Origin: Blastococcus sp. CT_GayMR19
GTDB lineage: Bacteria; Actinomycetota; Actinomycetes; Mycobacteriales; Geodermatophilaceae
Assembly (NCBI RefSeq): GCF_004570385.1
Contig: NZ_SPQL01000016.1
Span: 1 to 64,000 of the forward strand
Reading direction: 5' to 3'
Length of the DNA: 64,000 nucleotides
The notes under the pieces were generated by a model. It had not been told where the DNA came from and ran no database searches. It saw only the letters and a program-made list of their open reading frames with translations. Positions 52,701 through 61,461 of the stretch are shown piece after piece. Made by a program: the position numbers and the translations under genes. The first letter of the stretch is position 1; every line of letters begins with the position of its first letter.

Positions 52701-54482
52701 TCAGACCTCGTGGGTCTGCAGCCAGAGCTCGAGCAGGCCCAGCTGCCAGAGCTTGTTCCCCTTGAGCGGGGTGAGCTCCCCGTTGGGGTCGGCGAGGAGC
52801 TCACGCACGTACTCGGGCCGGAACAGCCCCCGCTCGCGGGCGGGCTCGCTCGCCAGCGCGTCCCGGACGAGGTCGAGCACCTTGCCCTCGAGGTGGGTGA
52901 TCGCCGGCACCGGGAAGTAGCCCTTCGGACGGTCGATCACCTCCGGCGGGATGATCCGCCGGCCGATCGCCTTGAGGACGCCCTTGCCGCCGTCCGCGAG
53001 CTTCAGCTCGGGTGGGCACATCGCGGCCAGCTCGACCAGGTCGTGGTCGAGGAACGGCACACGGGCCTCCAGACCCCACGCCATGGACATGTTGTCGACC
53101 CGCTTGACCGGGTCGTCGACCAGCATGATCTCGCTGTCCAGGCGCAGCCCGGCGTCCACGGAGGTCTCGGCCCCCGGGCGGGTCATGTGCGCCCGGACGA
53201 ACGCCAGGCTGGGGTCCTCGTCGAGGGCGTACCGGTCGGCGACGATCCGGCTCATCTGTGCGTGGTCGCGGTCGTGGAACCGCTTCGCGTACTCCGCGAT
53301 CGCCGCCTCTCGGTCCAGCCCGGCCAGCGGCGGGTACCAGTGGTAGCCCGCGAACACCTCGTCGGCGCCCTGGCCCGACTGCACGACGCGGATGGACTGC
53401 GAGACGCGCTCGCTGAGCAGGTCGAAGGCGACGACGTCGTGGCTGACCATCGGCTCGGCCATGGCACCGATCGCGTGCCCGAGGGCACCGGCGAGCTCGT
53501 CGGAGCTGACCCGGATGCGGTGGTGGTCGGTGGAGAAGTGCTCGGCGATCACGTCGGAGTAGGCGAACTCGTCGCCCTCCTGCCCGCCGACGGTCTCGAA
53601 CCCGATCGAGTACGTCGCCAGCCCCGTCTGCCCCTCCTGGGCCAGCAGCCCGACGATCAGGCTCGAGTCCAGGCCGCCGGAGAGCAGGACGCCCACCGGG
53701 ATGTCGGCGACGAGGCGGCGGCGGACGGCGACCCGCAGGGCCTCCTCGACGGCGTCCTCCCAGTCGCGGGCGGTCCACTTCGCGTGCTCGGGACGGCGCT
53801 CGTAGCGCGGCTCCCAGTAGCGGTGCTCGCGGCTCGTGCCGTCGGGCTCGATCACCCGCACCGTCGCCGGGGGCAGCTTGCGGACGCCGCTCAGCAGCGT
53901 CCGCGGAGCCGGGACGACGGCGTGCCAGGACATGTAGTGGTGCAGCGCGACCGGGTCGACGGAGGTGTCCACGTCACCCGCCCGCAGCAGCGCGGGCAGC
54001 GTCGAGGCGAACCGCAGCCGCCTGGACGTCTCGGACAGGTACAGCGGCTTGATCCCCAGCCGGTCGCGGGCCATGACCACGCGGCCGGTGTCGCGCTCGT
54101 GGATCACGAAGGCGAACATCCCGTGCAGGTGGTCCACGACGTCGGTGCCCCAGCGGTGATACCCCTTGAGGATCACTTCGGTGTCGCTGTGCGAGAAGAA
54201 GCGGTAGCCGTGGCCCTCCAGCTCGGCCCGCAGCTCCTGGTAGTCGTAGATGCAGCCGTTGAAGACGGCGGTGAGGCCCAGCTCGTTGTCGACCATCGGC
54301 TGCGCGCCGCAGGGGGACAGGTCGATGACCGACAGCCGGCGGTGCCCGAAGGCCACCCGGCCCGCGCTCCACGAGCCCTGGCCGTCCGGCCCGCGGGGCA
54401 CGAGCGCCTCGACCACCCGGGCGACGGCTGTCGTGTCGGCCGTCGTCCCGTCGAATGTGATCTCGCCGCAGAGGCCGCACAT
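52701..54482 (-). CDS. asnO: N-acetylglutaminylglutamine amidotransferase (asparagine synthase family)
   Basis: 593 residues. Class II glutamine amidotransferase domain with nucleophile Cys2 (MCGLCGEITFDG), RRLSVIDLSPCGAQPM, FNGCIYDYQELRAELE and MFAFVIHERDTG; then the synthetase domain with PP-loop VGVLLSGGLDSSLIVGLLA, QSGQGADEVFAGYHWYPP and DNMSMAWGLEARVPFLDHDLVELA. The long C-terminal tail and direct linkage with the GNAT/ATP-grasp gene mark it as the NAGGN amidotransferase rather than AsnB. The product, N-acetylglutaminylglutamine amide, is an osmoprotectant. ATG 54482. Confidence 0.92.
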   Translation of the reverse strand: MCGLCGEITFDGTTADTTAVARVVEALVPRGPDGQGSWSAGRVAFGHRRLSVIDLSPCGAQPMVDNELGLTAVFNGCIYDYQELRAELEGHGYRFFSHSDTEVILKGYHRWGTDVVDHLHGMFAFVIHERDTGRVVMARDRLGIKPLYLSETSRRLRFASTLPALLRAGDVDTSVDPVALHHYMSWHAVVPAPRTLLSGVRKLPPATVRVIEPDGTSREHRYWEPRYERRPEHAKWTARDWEDAVEEALRVAVRRRLVADIPVGVLLSGGLDSSLIVGLLAQEGQTGLATYSIGFETVGGQEGDEFAYSDVIAEHFSTDHHRIRVSSDELAGALGHAIGAMAEPMVSHDVVAFDLLSERVSQSIRVVQSGQGADEVFAGYHWYPPLAGLDREAAIAEYAKRFHDRDHAQMSRIVADRYALDEDPSLAFVRAHMTRPGAETSVDAGLRLDSEIMLVDDPVKRVDNMSMAWGLEARVPFLDHDLVELAAMCPPELKLADGGKGVLKAIGRRIIPPEVIDRPKGYFPVPAITHLEGKVLDLVRDALASEPARERGLFRPEYVRELLADPNGELTPLKGNKLWQLGLLELWLQTHEV

Positions 54483-54567
54483 GCAGACCGATCTAACCCG
54501 CGGGGCGGGGGCCCCGCGATGCGGGGACGGCGCGGCGTGAGCGAGTTCACGCGGTCCTTACACCGCC

Positions 54568-54581
54568 GTTCCACGTGGAAC
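54568..54581. other. parS-like site 3 (intergenic)
   Basis: GTTCCACGTGGAAC, a perfect 14-bp palindrome, flanked as CGTTCCACGTGGAACAC. It has the ParB-site form GTTYCACGTGRAAC. Located between asnO and the aldo/keto reductase gene. Binding inferred. Confidence 0.5.
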
Positions 54582-54637
54582 ACGAACCCGCCCAGGTCCA
54601 GCGTGTGGGGGTCGCCGGGAAAGGGCAGGGCTGGGAG

Positions 54638-55648
54638 GTGGACACCCGGACTCTCGGCACGTTGACCGTCTCGGCCCAGGGACTGGGCTGCATGGGGATG
54701 AGCGAGTTCTACGGAACCGGCGACCAGGCGGAGGCGGAACGGACCATCCATCGAGCACTGGACCTGGGCGTCACCTTCCTCGACACCGCGGACATGTACG
54801 GCCCCTTCACCAACGAGCAGCTGGTCGGCTCGGCGATCGCCGGTCGACGCGACGAGGTCGTCGTCGCGACCAAATTCGGCAACGAGCGCGGCGAGGACGG
54901 CTCCTTCCGTGGCATCAACGGCCGGCCCGAGTACGTCCGGACGGCGTGCGACACCTCGCTCCAGCGGCTCGGCGTCGAGGTGATCGACCTCTACTACCAG
55001 CATCGGGTGGACACGACGGTGCCGATCGAGGAGACGTGGGGCGCTCTCCGCGAGCTGGTCGAGGCCGGCAAGATCCGCCACGCCGGCATATCCGAGGCCG
55101 CGCCGGAGACCATCCGCCGGGCCCACGCGGTCCAGCCGGTGACGGCCGTCCAGACCGAGTACTCGCTGTGGACCCGCGATCCGGAGGACGACGGCGTGCT
55201 GGCCACGTGCGCCGAGCTCGGCATCGGCTTCGTCGCCTACTCCCCGATCGGGCGGGGCTTCCTGTCGGGCCGGATCCGCAGCGTCGACGACCTCGCGCCC
55301 GACGACTTCCGACGCCGCAGCCCGCGGTTCCAGGGCGAGGCGTTCGAGCGGAACCTTGCGCTGGTCGACCGGGTACGCGAGATCGCCGATCAGAAGGGCG
55401 TCACCCCCACGCAGCTCGCGCTGGCCTGGGTGATGGCGCAGAGCGAGCGGGCCGGGAGCCCGGCCGGGGTGGATAGGCCCGCCGTCGTGCCCATCCCCGG
55501 CACCAAGCGGGTCTCCTACCTGGAGGAGAACGCGGCGGCGGCCGACGTCGCGCTCGACGACGAGGACCTGCGCCGGCTGGACGAGGCGGCGCCGGCGGGG
55601 GCCGCGATGGGAGACCGCTACCCGGACATGTCCTCGGTGCACCGCTGA
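54638..55648 (+). CDS. Aldo/keto reductase
   Basis: A 336-residue NADPH-dependent oxidoreductase of the YajO/YghZ-like branch. (beta/alpha)8 barrel motifs: [32 protein letters not shown] (catalytic Asp and Tyr), [17 protein letters not shown] (Lys), [25 protein letters not shown] (His), [16 protein letters not shown] and the cofactor-binding [24 protein letters not shown]. All catalytic residues are present; substrate unknown. GTG 54638 is preferred (AGGG seven bases upstream); upstream GTG 54605 is possible. Confidence 0.92.
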   Translation: MDTRTLGTLTVSAQGLGCMGMSEFYGTGDQAEAERTIHRALDLGVTFLDTADMYGPFTNEQLVGSAIAGRRDEVVVATKFGNERGEDGSFRGINGRPEYVRTACDTSLQRLGVEVIDLYYQHRVDTTVPIEETWGALRELVEAGKIRHAGISEAAPETIRRAHAVQPVTAVQTEYSLWTRDPEDDGVLATCAELGIGFVAYSPIGRGFLSGRIRSVDDLAPDDFRRRSPRFQGEAFERNLALVDRVREIADQKGVTPTQLALAWVMAQSERAGSPAGVDRPAVVPIPGTKRVSYLEENAAAADVALDDEDLRRLDEAAPAGAAMGDRYPDMSSVHR

Positions 55649-55742
55649 CCCTCCCGTCACGCCCGGCCTGTGCTGCCGGGCAGGATGACGGCGTGCGGGT
55701 CCCGGTCGTTCGAGCTGTGTTCCGCGGCGCGAGGCTCCCCGG

Positions 55743-56108
55743 GTGACGACGATCCTCGTCGCCGCGATCACCGTCGTCGCGCTGCTGCTCGCCCTGCTGG
55801 GCGCCGCCACCACCGTGGCCGGACGCCGCATCGGCCTGGTCCACCTGGCCGGCGCCGGCCTGCTCGAGGGCCTGCTGCTGCTCCAGGCCGGGATCGCCGT
55901 CGCCGCCCTGGCCGGCGGCACCCGCCCGGCCGACCCGCCGACGTTCCTCAGCTATCTCATCGGCGTGCTGCTCGTCCCGGTCGCCGGCGTCCTGTGGTCC
56001 CGCACCGAGCGGACCCGCTGGGCCGGCACCGTGATCGCGGTGGCGGCCCTGGTCGTCGCGGTCATGGTCTGGCGGCTGCTGCAGCTGTGGGAGGCCACCG
56101 GTGTCTGA
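55743..56108 (+). CDS. Small four-helix membrane protein
   Basis: 121 residues, almost all hydrophobic: TTILVAAITVVALLLALLGAATTVAG, VHLAGAGLLEGLLLLQAGIAVAAL, FLSYLIGVLLVPVAGVLW and WAGTVIAVAALVVAVMVWRLLQL. Basic loop SRTERTRWA. Unknown function; conserved neighbour pairs of this kind occur in actinobacteria. GTG 55743. Its last eight bases overlap the start of the next membrane-protein gene, so they form a coupled pair and may work as one complex. Confidence 0.75.
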   Translation: MTTILVAAITVVALLLALLGAATTVAGRRIGLVHLAGAGLLEGLLLLQAGIAVAALAGGTRPADPPTFLSYLIGVLLVPVAGVLWSRTERTRWAGTVIAVAALVVAVMVWRLLQLWEATGV

Positions 56109-56544
56109 GCACCCAGCGGCGGACCGTGGTGCCCTGCCCGACGGCACGGTCACCGGGCCCGGGCGCGTGCTCGTCGCGCTCTACGGGATCTTCGCGCTGG
56201 CGGCCGGTGCGCGCGCCGCGGTGCAGGTGAGCACCCGGTTCGGCGAGGCGCCGCTGGCGTACCTGCTCTCGGCGCTCGCCGCCGTCGTCTACGTGGTCGC
56301 CACGGCCGGTCTCGTGCGCGGCGGCCGGTCCGGACGGCGGACGGCGCTGGTCGCGATCACGGTCGAGCTCGTCGGCGTCCTCGTCGTGGGGACACTGTCG
56401 CTGGCCGACCCGGGCGCCTTCCCGGACGAGACGGTGTGGTCGGGCTACGGCCGCGGCTACTTCTTCGTCCCGCTCGTGCTGCCCGTCCTGGGGCTCTGGC
56501 TGCTCCGCTCCCGCGCCGGCGGGCCCGCGGCCCGGGAGCGGTAG
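56101..56544 (+). CDS. Small four-helix membrane protein (coupled to the previous gene)
   Basis: 147 residues. A hydrophilic 20-residue start, then four helices: VLVALYGIFALAAGARAAVQV, LAYLLSALAAVVYVVATAGLV, TALVAITVELVGVLVVGTLSL and GYFFVPLVLPVLGLWLLRS. The pattern FALAAGARA and the ETVWSGYGRGYFFVPLVLP segment recur in actinobacterial integral membrane proteins of unknown function. GTG 56101 lies inside the preceding gene (8-bp overlap). Confidence 0.8.
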   Translation: MSEHPAADRGALPDGTVTGPGRVLVALYGIFALAAGARAAVQVSTRFGEAPLAYLLSALAAVVYVVATAGLVRGGRSGRRTALVAITVELVGVLVVGTLSLADPGAFPDETVWSGYGRGYFFVPLVLPVLGLWLLRSRAGGPAARER

Positions 56545-56564
56545 CGGGGAGCGAGCGTGCGGGT

Positions 56565-57341
56565 CTAGAAGTCCCCGCCCCCGAAATCGCCACCCCCGAA
56601 GTCGCCGCCGCCGGAGTCCCAGCCGTTGTCGGCGCCGCCGGCGAAGTCGGCGTTCGGGTCGCCGCCGTAGTCGCCGCCCTGGTCGCCGTAGTCGCCGCCC
56701 GACGCCTCCTGGGACATCCCTTCCTCGTCCCCGCCGCCGAACAGCCCGCCGTCACCCGCGCCCGTGTCGAACAGGGCGTCCGCGACCGCGGTGCCGATGA
56801 CGAGGCCGCCGATGGTGCCCAGCAGGCTGCCGCCGATCATGCTGCCCATCCCGGGCCCGCCGTAGCCGCCCCCGTAGCCGCCGCCGTATCCGCCGCGGCC
56901 GTACCCGCCCTGCCCGTACCCGCCCGGTCCATGGCCGCCCGGTCCGTAGCCCGGCCCACCGCCCAGGGCGCGCTCGAGGGTGCCCGGCTGCCGGACCTCC
57001 GCCCGCGTCGCGACCCGGGCGAGGGTGGCGGGGTCGTCGGTGCGCGGGCGCTCACCGGCCGGGACGGCGGCGGCCAGCTGCGCGAGGACCTGCTGCCGCT
57101 GGTCGGCGTCCAGCTTCGCGAAGGCCTCGGCGTGCGCCTGCTCGATCTGCTCGGGCGGTGCGGTGCGCAGCAGGTACCGGTAGCGCTCGATGGCCTGCTC
57201 GTCGGACACCCCGCCCTGGCCGTGCCCCCCGTGACCGCCGCCGTAGCCACCACCGCCGTAGCCGCCGTGGTCGCCCTGCTGTGCCGGCGGCGGGTACTGG
57301 TGATGCTGGCGTCGGCCGAAGAGTCGGTCGAGCAGTCCCAT
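56565..57341 (-). CDS. Gly/Tyr-rich low-complexity protein with amphipathic N-terminus
   Basis: 258 residues. MGLLDRLFGRR is an amphipathic, membrane-binding-like helix; then a Gly/His/Tyr repeat tract (about 23-45); a folded helical segment (about 46-120, SDEQAIERYRYLLRTAPPEQIEQAHAEAFAKLDADQRQQVLAQL); a second Gly/Tyr tract (about 125-170); a hydrophobic GSMIGGSLLGTIGGLVIGTAVADALF; and an acidic Gly/Asp/Phe tail ending with three GGGDF units. The central helical part plus glycine zipper resembles proteins annotated only as hypothetical in actinobacteria. GGAGG is five bases before ATG 57341. No function assigned; the composition suggests surface association or phase separation. Confidence 0.8.
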   Translation of the reverse strand: MGLLDRLFGRRQHHQYPPPAQQGDHGGYGGGGYGGGHGGHGQGGVSDEQAIERYRYLLRTAPPEQIEQAHAEAFAKLDADQRQQVLAQLAAAVPAGERPRTDDPATLARVATRAEVRQPGTLERALGGGPGYGPGGHGPGGYGQGGYGRGGYGGGYGGGYGGPGMGSMIGGSLLGTIGGLVIGTAVADALFDTGAGDGGLFGGGDEEGMSQEASGGDYGDQGGDYGGDPNADFAGGADNGWDSGGGDFGGGDFGGGDF

Positions 57342-57491
57342 GGCGGTTCCTCCACTTGCGACGGCGCGGGCCCCTGACGAGGACGGACACCTCCGGGCCT
57401 TCCCCGTACCAACGCGGTCCACACCCGGTCGGTGCCCGACCTGCAGCAGGTCTCGTGCATGGAACCGGTGGCACGCGGTTAAATTGCCTGT

Positions 57492-59828
57492 GTGCCGCCC
57501 GTGAGCGACCGTGCCAGCACCTCCTCCGTCCCTGCCCGGGCGGTGGAGGCCGCCGTCGAACTCGCCGCCCGGCCCGCCGCCTCGACGCTGGTGGACGCCG
57601 AGCGCGAGCTCGGGCAGCAGGCGGGCATCGTCACGGCCGCCAGCGCCGCCGTCTCCGGCTCCACGAGCCCCGCCGGTGCGCACGCGGTCCTGCCCGGGGT
57701 GCTCGCCGACGTCCCGGTTGCCGTCCTGGTCATCGACCAGGAGGCCGGCGCGGTGATGTACGCCAACGTTGCCGCCGTCGAGCTCGCGGGCAACATCACG
57801 CTCCCCGTGGACATCGACACCTGGGGCGCGGCGGCCGGGCTCACCGATCTCTCCGGTGCCCCGCTGGCCAGCACGACCGGCCCGCTCTCGCTCGTCGCCC
57901 AGGGCCGTCCGCTCACCGGTGAGGCCGTGCGGCTGGCCCCCGGCCGGAGCACCGAGCGGGAGCGGGCCGACGCCGACGACGGGCAGGACGACCAGCTGCT
58001 GTGGGTCACCGGCTTCCCCCTGACGCAGGTGGGCAGCGGCCAGCAGCTGGCGCTCGTGGTGTTCATGCAGCTCGATCCCGCGGACGAGACCAGCGACCCG
58101 GCGGCCTACCTCCAGGCGCTCCGCGAGCGGGCCGTCATCGCCACCGACATCACCTTCACGATCACCGACCCCCGCGAGCCCGACCATCCGCTGGTCTGGG
58201 TCAACCCCTCCTTCACCCGCGTCACCGGGTACGAGGCCGACGAGGCCATCGGCCGGAACTGCCGCTTCCTCCAGGGCCCGGCCACGGATCCCGCCGTGGT
58301 CGCCGGCATCCGCGCGGCGATCGAGGAACGGCGTCCCCACACGGCAACGCTGCTGAACTACCGCAAGGACGGCACGGCGTTCTGGAACCAGCTGTCGATC
58401 AGCCCGGTCTTCGACGGCAACAGCGACCTCGTCAGCTTCGTCGGGGTGCAGATCGACGTCACCGAGCGCGTCCGGGTGGAGCACGACCGCGAGTCCGCCT
58501 TCGCCGCCGAGCAGGCGGCTCGCCAGGACGCGGAACTGGCCCGCGCGGTCGCGGAGCGGGCGCGGGCCGACGCCGAGCGGGCACAGAGCCGGCTGGCGCT
58601 GATGGCCGAGGCCACCAGCGCGCTGATCGCCACCCTCGACATGACCGAGCTGCTCGACCGCCTCGCCGGGTTGTGCGTGCCCCGGCTGGCCGACTGGGTC
58701 TTCCTGACCCTGGTCGACCAGTACGGCCAGGTGCGGGAGACCGCCGCCCGCCATCGCGACGGGCGGGAGAGCGACCTGGAGGTCATCGCCCGGCACAGCC
58801 GGCACCTGCCGCCCCGGTCCCCGAGCCGGCGGACCATCGCCAGCGCGCGGCCGGTGCTCCTCGAGGACATCACACCCGACGTCCTGCGGGACGTGATCGG
58901 CGACCCCGAGGTGGTGGCGGCGTTCCAGCGGCTGGGCGGCACGACGACGCTGACCGTGCCGATGGTGGCCCGGCGGCGCACCCTGGGCGCCCTCGCCCTG
59001 GTCCGGGCCGACGCCGGGACGTTCACCCGGGAAGAGATCGACCTGGCCGAGGACCTCGCCGCGCGGGCGGCGCTGGCGATGGACAACGTGCGGCTCTACC
59101 AGCAGGAGCACACGGTGGCCGACACCCTGCAGCGGTCGCTGCTGCCGGTGCTGCCGGAGATCCCCGGCATCGAGTCCGCCGCCCACTACGTCAGCGCCTC
59201 GACGGCGGCGGAGGTCGGTGGGGACTTCTACGACCTGCTGCAGCTCCCCGACGGGTCGGTGGGCATGGCCATCGGGGACGTCGTCGGCCACGACGTCGCC
59301 GCGGCGGCGGCGATGGGTCACCTGCGGGGCGTCCTGCGCGCGGTCGTCTGGGAGGCCGTGGACGGCGATCCCGGCTCGGTGCTGGCCCGCGTGGACCGGC
59401 TCGTGCAGGGGCTGCAGGTGGCGTCGCTGGCGACGATGGTCTACGCGCGGGCCGAGCGGCCCGCCCGCGCGGGCGCCCCGTGGCGGGTGCACGTCGCCAA
59501 CGCCGGGCACCCGCCGCTCCTGCTGCGTGCGCCGTCGGGCGCCGTCCGCCTCGTCGACGGCGTGACCGGCCTGCTCGTGGGCGTGGACGTCACGGCCCAC
59601 CGCGAGACGCTCACCGTCGAGGTGCCCAGCGGCTCCACGCTGATCGCCTACACCGACGGGCTGATCGAGCGCCCCGGCCTGGACCTGGATCAGGGCATCG
59701 TCGAGCTCTGCGCGCGGATCGCCGCCACGGCGCCGGACACCGGTCCCCGGGCGTTGTGCGACGCCGCCGTCAGCGGGGCGCTGGACCACCGGGACGACGT
59801 GGCGCTGCTCGCCGTCCGCTTCGGCTGA
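57492..59828 (+). CDS. LOV-domain blue-light-regulated PP2C serine phosphatase
   Basis: 778 residues: an N-terminal PAS-like region (about 60-195), a canonical LOV domain (about 215-325), a coiled-coil linker (about 330-365, EQAARQDAELARAVAERARADAERAQ), GAF (about 365-545) and SpoIIE/PP2C (about 560-778). The LOV core has GRNCRFLQG with photoactive Cys257, flavin contacts Asn289 (NYRKDG) and Asn299 (FWNQLSISP), and the signalling Gln320 (FVGVQIDVT): all key residues intact. PP2C motifs GGDFYDLLQ, IGDVVGHD, NAGHPPLLL, AYTDGLIE and DDVALLAVR are also complete. So blue light probably controls dephosphorylation of a STAS-type anti-anti-sigma protein. GTG 57492. Confidence 0.94.
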   Translation: MPPVSDRASTSSVPARAVEAAVELAARPAASTLVDAERELGQQAGIVTAASAAVSGSTSPAGAHAVLPGVLADVPVAVLVIDQEAGAVMYANVAAVELAGNITLPVDIDTWGAAAGLTDLSGAPLASTTGPLSLVAQGRPLTGEAVRLAPGRSTERERADADDGQDDQLLWVTGFPLTQVGSGQQLALVVFMQLDPADETSDPAAYLQALRERAVIATDITFTITDPREPDHPLVWVNPSFTRVTGYEADEAIGRNCRFLQGPATDPAVVAGIRAAIEERRPHTATLLNYRKDGTAFWNQLSISPVFDGNSDLVSFVGVQIDVTERVRVEHDRESAFAAEQAARQDAELARAVAERARADAERAQSRLALMAEATSALIATLDMTELLDRLAGLCVPRLADWVFLTLVDQYGQVRETAARHRDGRESDLEVIARHSRHLPPRSPSRRTIASARPVLLEDITPDVLRDVIGDPEVVAAFQRLGGTTTLTVPMVARRRTLGALALVRADAGTFTREEIDLAEDLAARAALAMDNVRLYQQEHTVADTLQRSLLPVLPEIPGIESAAHYVSASTAAEVGGDFYDLLQLPDGSVGMAIGDVVGHDVAAAAAMGHLRGVLRAVVWEAVDGDPGSVLARVDRLVQGLQVASLATMVYARAERPARAGAPWRVHVANAGHPPLLLRAPSGAVRLVDGVTGLLVGVDVTAHRETLTVEVPSGSTLIAYTDGLIERPGLDLDQGIVELCARIAATAPDTGPRALCDAAVSGALDHRDDVALLAVRFG

Positions 59829-59853
59829 CCAGCAGCATGGGGCCGCCCCCTCG

Positions 59854-60363
59854 TCAGGCCTCGGTGCGGAGCAGTCCGTAGGCGCCGCGGTGGAACAGCA
59901 GCGGACGGCGTTCGGGATGCGCGCCGAGGTCCAGGACGCGCGCGACGGCGAGCGTGTGGTCGCCGCCGTCGTACTCGGCCCACAGCTCCCCGTCGATCCA
60001 GGCGACGATGTCGGAGAGGACCGGTGAGCCGTGGGCGCTCGGCGTCCAGGGCATCCCGGCGAACTTGTCCGGCGCGGAGCGGGCGAAGTTCTGCGAGACG
60101 GCGTCCTGCCCCTCCGCCAGCACGTTCACGCAGAACCGGCCGATCTCGCGCAGCCGCGGCCACGTGCGGGAGGTGCGCGCGGGAGCGAAGGCGACCAGCG
60201 GCGGATCGAGGGACAGCGAGCTGAACGCCTGGCAGGTGAAGCCGATCGGCCCCTCCGCGGTGACCGCGGTGACGACGGTGACCCCCGAGGCGAAGTGCCC
60301 GAGCACGTCGCGCAGCAACGATGGGTCGACGATCCGCTGCGGTCCTCCCTCGGAATCGCTCAT
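59854..60363 (-). CDS. Flavin reductase-like FMN-binding split-barrel protein
   Basis: 169 residues. LLRDVLGHFASGVTVVTAVTAEGPIGFTCQAFSSLSLDPPLVAFAPARTSRTW is the classic HpaC/flavin-reductase opening; later VNVLAEGQDAVSQNFARSAPDKFAG and AWIDGELWAEYDGGDHTLAVARV complete the split barrel. Reduces FMN or FAD with NAD(P)H, usually for a partner monooxygenase, which is not in the window. ATG 60363 overlaps the stop of the upstream lyase gene (ATGA), so the two are co-translated. Confidence 0.9.
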   Translation of the reverse strand: MSDSEGGPQRIVDPSLLRDVLGHFASGVTVVTAVTAEGPIGFTCQAFSSLSLDPPLVAFAPARTSRTWPRLREIGRFCVNVLAEGQDAVSQNFARSAPDKFAGMPWTPSAHGSPVLSDIVAWIDGELWAEYDGGDHTLAVARVLDLGAHPERRPLLFHRGAYGLLRTEA

Positions 60364-61295
60364 CCGGCGGCGAGGGCACGGGGCACCGAGCGGCCCCCGG
60401 CGCGGTAGAGCGAGCTGGGCAGGGCGTGCCCGACGGCCTGCTCGGTGACGCGGGCGGCAGTCAGGAGCGCGTCCAGGTCGAGGCCGGTCCGCACGCCCGA
60501 CTCCTCCAGCATGTAGACCAGTTCCTCGGTGGCGATGTTGCCGCTCGCGCCCGGTGCGAACGGGCAGCCGCCGAGGCCGCCGATGGAGGAGTCCAGCTGG
60601 GCGGCGCCGGCCTGCACGGCCGCCAGCGCGTTGGCCTGCCCGGTGCCGCGGGTGTCGTGGAAGTGGACGCCCACGGGCACGCCGGGACAGGCCCGGCGGA
60701 CGGCGTCGAGCAGCTGGACCACGCGCAGCGGCGTCGTCGTCCCGATCGTGTCGCCGAGGCACAGCTGGTCGGCCCCGGCGGTCACGGCCGCTCGGGCGAC
60801 GTCCACCGTGCGGCCGACGGGTGTGCGCCCGTCGAACGGGCAGTCCCACGCCGTGGCGATGACGACCTCGAGCGACCCGCCGGCCGCGTGGGCCAGGCCG
60901 GTGATCTCGGGGACGGCGCCGACGGCCTCCGCCGTGGAGCGCCCGGCGTTCGCCCGGCTGTGGCTGTCGGCCGCGGACACCACGTATTCCAGGTGGGCGA
61001 CGCCCGCGTCGATCGCCCGGACCGCGCCGCGGGCGTTGGCCACGAGCGCCGACCAGTGCACGTCGGGCCACCGGGAGAGCTCGGCCGCGACCTGGTCGGC
61101 GTCGGCGAGGGCGGGCACGGCCCTGGGCGACACGAAGGACGTCGCCTCGATCCGCCGCACGCCGGTGGCGACCAGCGCCTCCAGCATCTCCAGCTTGGCG
61201 TCGAGGGGCACGGGCGTCTCGATCTGCAGGCCGTCCCGCATCCCGACCTCACGGACGTCGACCGCGCTCGGCAGCACCAGATCGAACTCGTTCAC
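60360..61295 (-). CDS. mvaB: Hydroxymethylglutaryl-CoA lyase
   Basis: A 311-residue TIM-barrel DRE-type lyase cleaving HMG-CoA to acetoacetate and acetyl-CoA, last step of leucine degradation. Signatures: VDVREVGMRDGLQIE (metal and catalytic Arg), EATSFVSPRAVPALAD, VVSAADSHSRAN, LCLGDTIGTTTP, VGVHFHDTRGTGQANALAAV (metal His pair) and SIGGLGGCPFAPGASGNIATEELVYML, which contains the catalytic Cys loop. GAGGAGG precedes GTG 61295. The coupled flavin reductase suggests use outside plain leucine catabolism, but that is inference. Confidence 0.93.
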   Translation of the reverse strand: MNEFDLVLPSAVDVREVGMRDGLQIETPVPLDAKLEMLEALVATGVRRIEATSFVSPRAVPALADADQVAAELSRWPDVHWSALVANARGAVRAIDAGVAHLEYVVSAADSHSRANAGRSTAEAVGAVPEITGLAHAAGGSLEVVIATAWDCPFDGRTPVGRTVDVARAAVTAGADQLCLGDTIGTTTPLRVVQLLDAVRRACPGVPVGVHFHDTRGTGQANALAAVQAGAAQLDSSIGGLGGCPFAPGASGNIATEELVYMLEESGVRTGLDLDALLTAARVTEQAVGHALPSSLYRAGGRSVPRALAAG

Positions 61296-61382
61296 GCTCG
61301 CCTCCTCGGCCTCGGCGCCGGGGCCGTTTCGTCAGACCCATCCAGCATCCTGCACCTGCGCGAATTACCCCTTTAAGGCGAC

Positions 61383-61397
61383 CCGGAACGGTTCCGG
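61383..61397. promoter_or_regulatory. Perfect palindrome upstream of the diguanylate cyclase gene
   Basis: CCGGAAC-G-GTTCCGG, 65 bp before the GTG start and adjacent to an AT-richer GAATTACCCCTTTAAGG patch (about 61360-61378) that could hold promoter elements. Possibly an operator or a terminator element of the divergent region. Confidence 0.35.
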
Positions 61398-61461
61398 GGC
61401 GTCCGCAGCGCCGATACAGGGGACTGTCACGCAAGATGGTTGAAGTCGATGGAGGTAGGAA

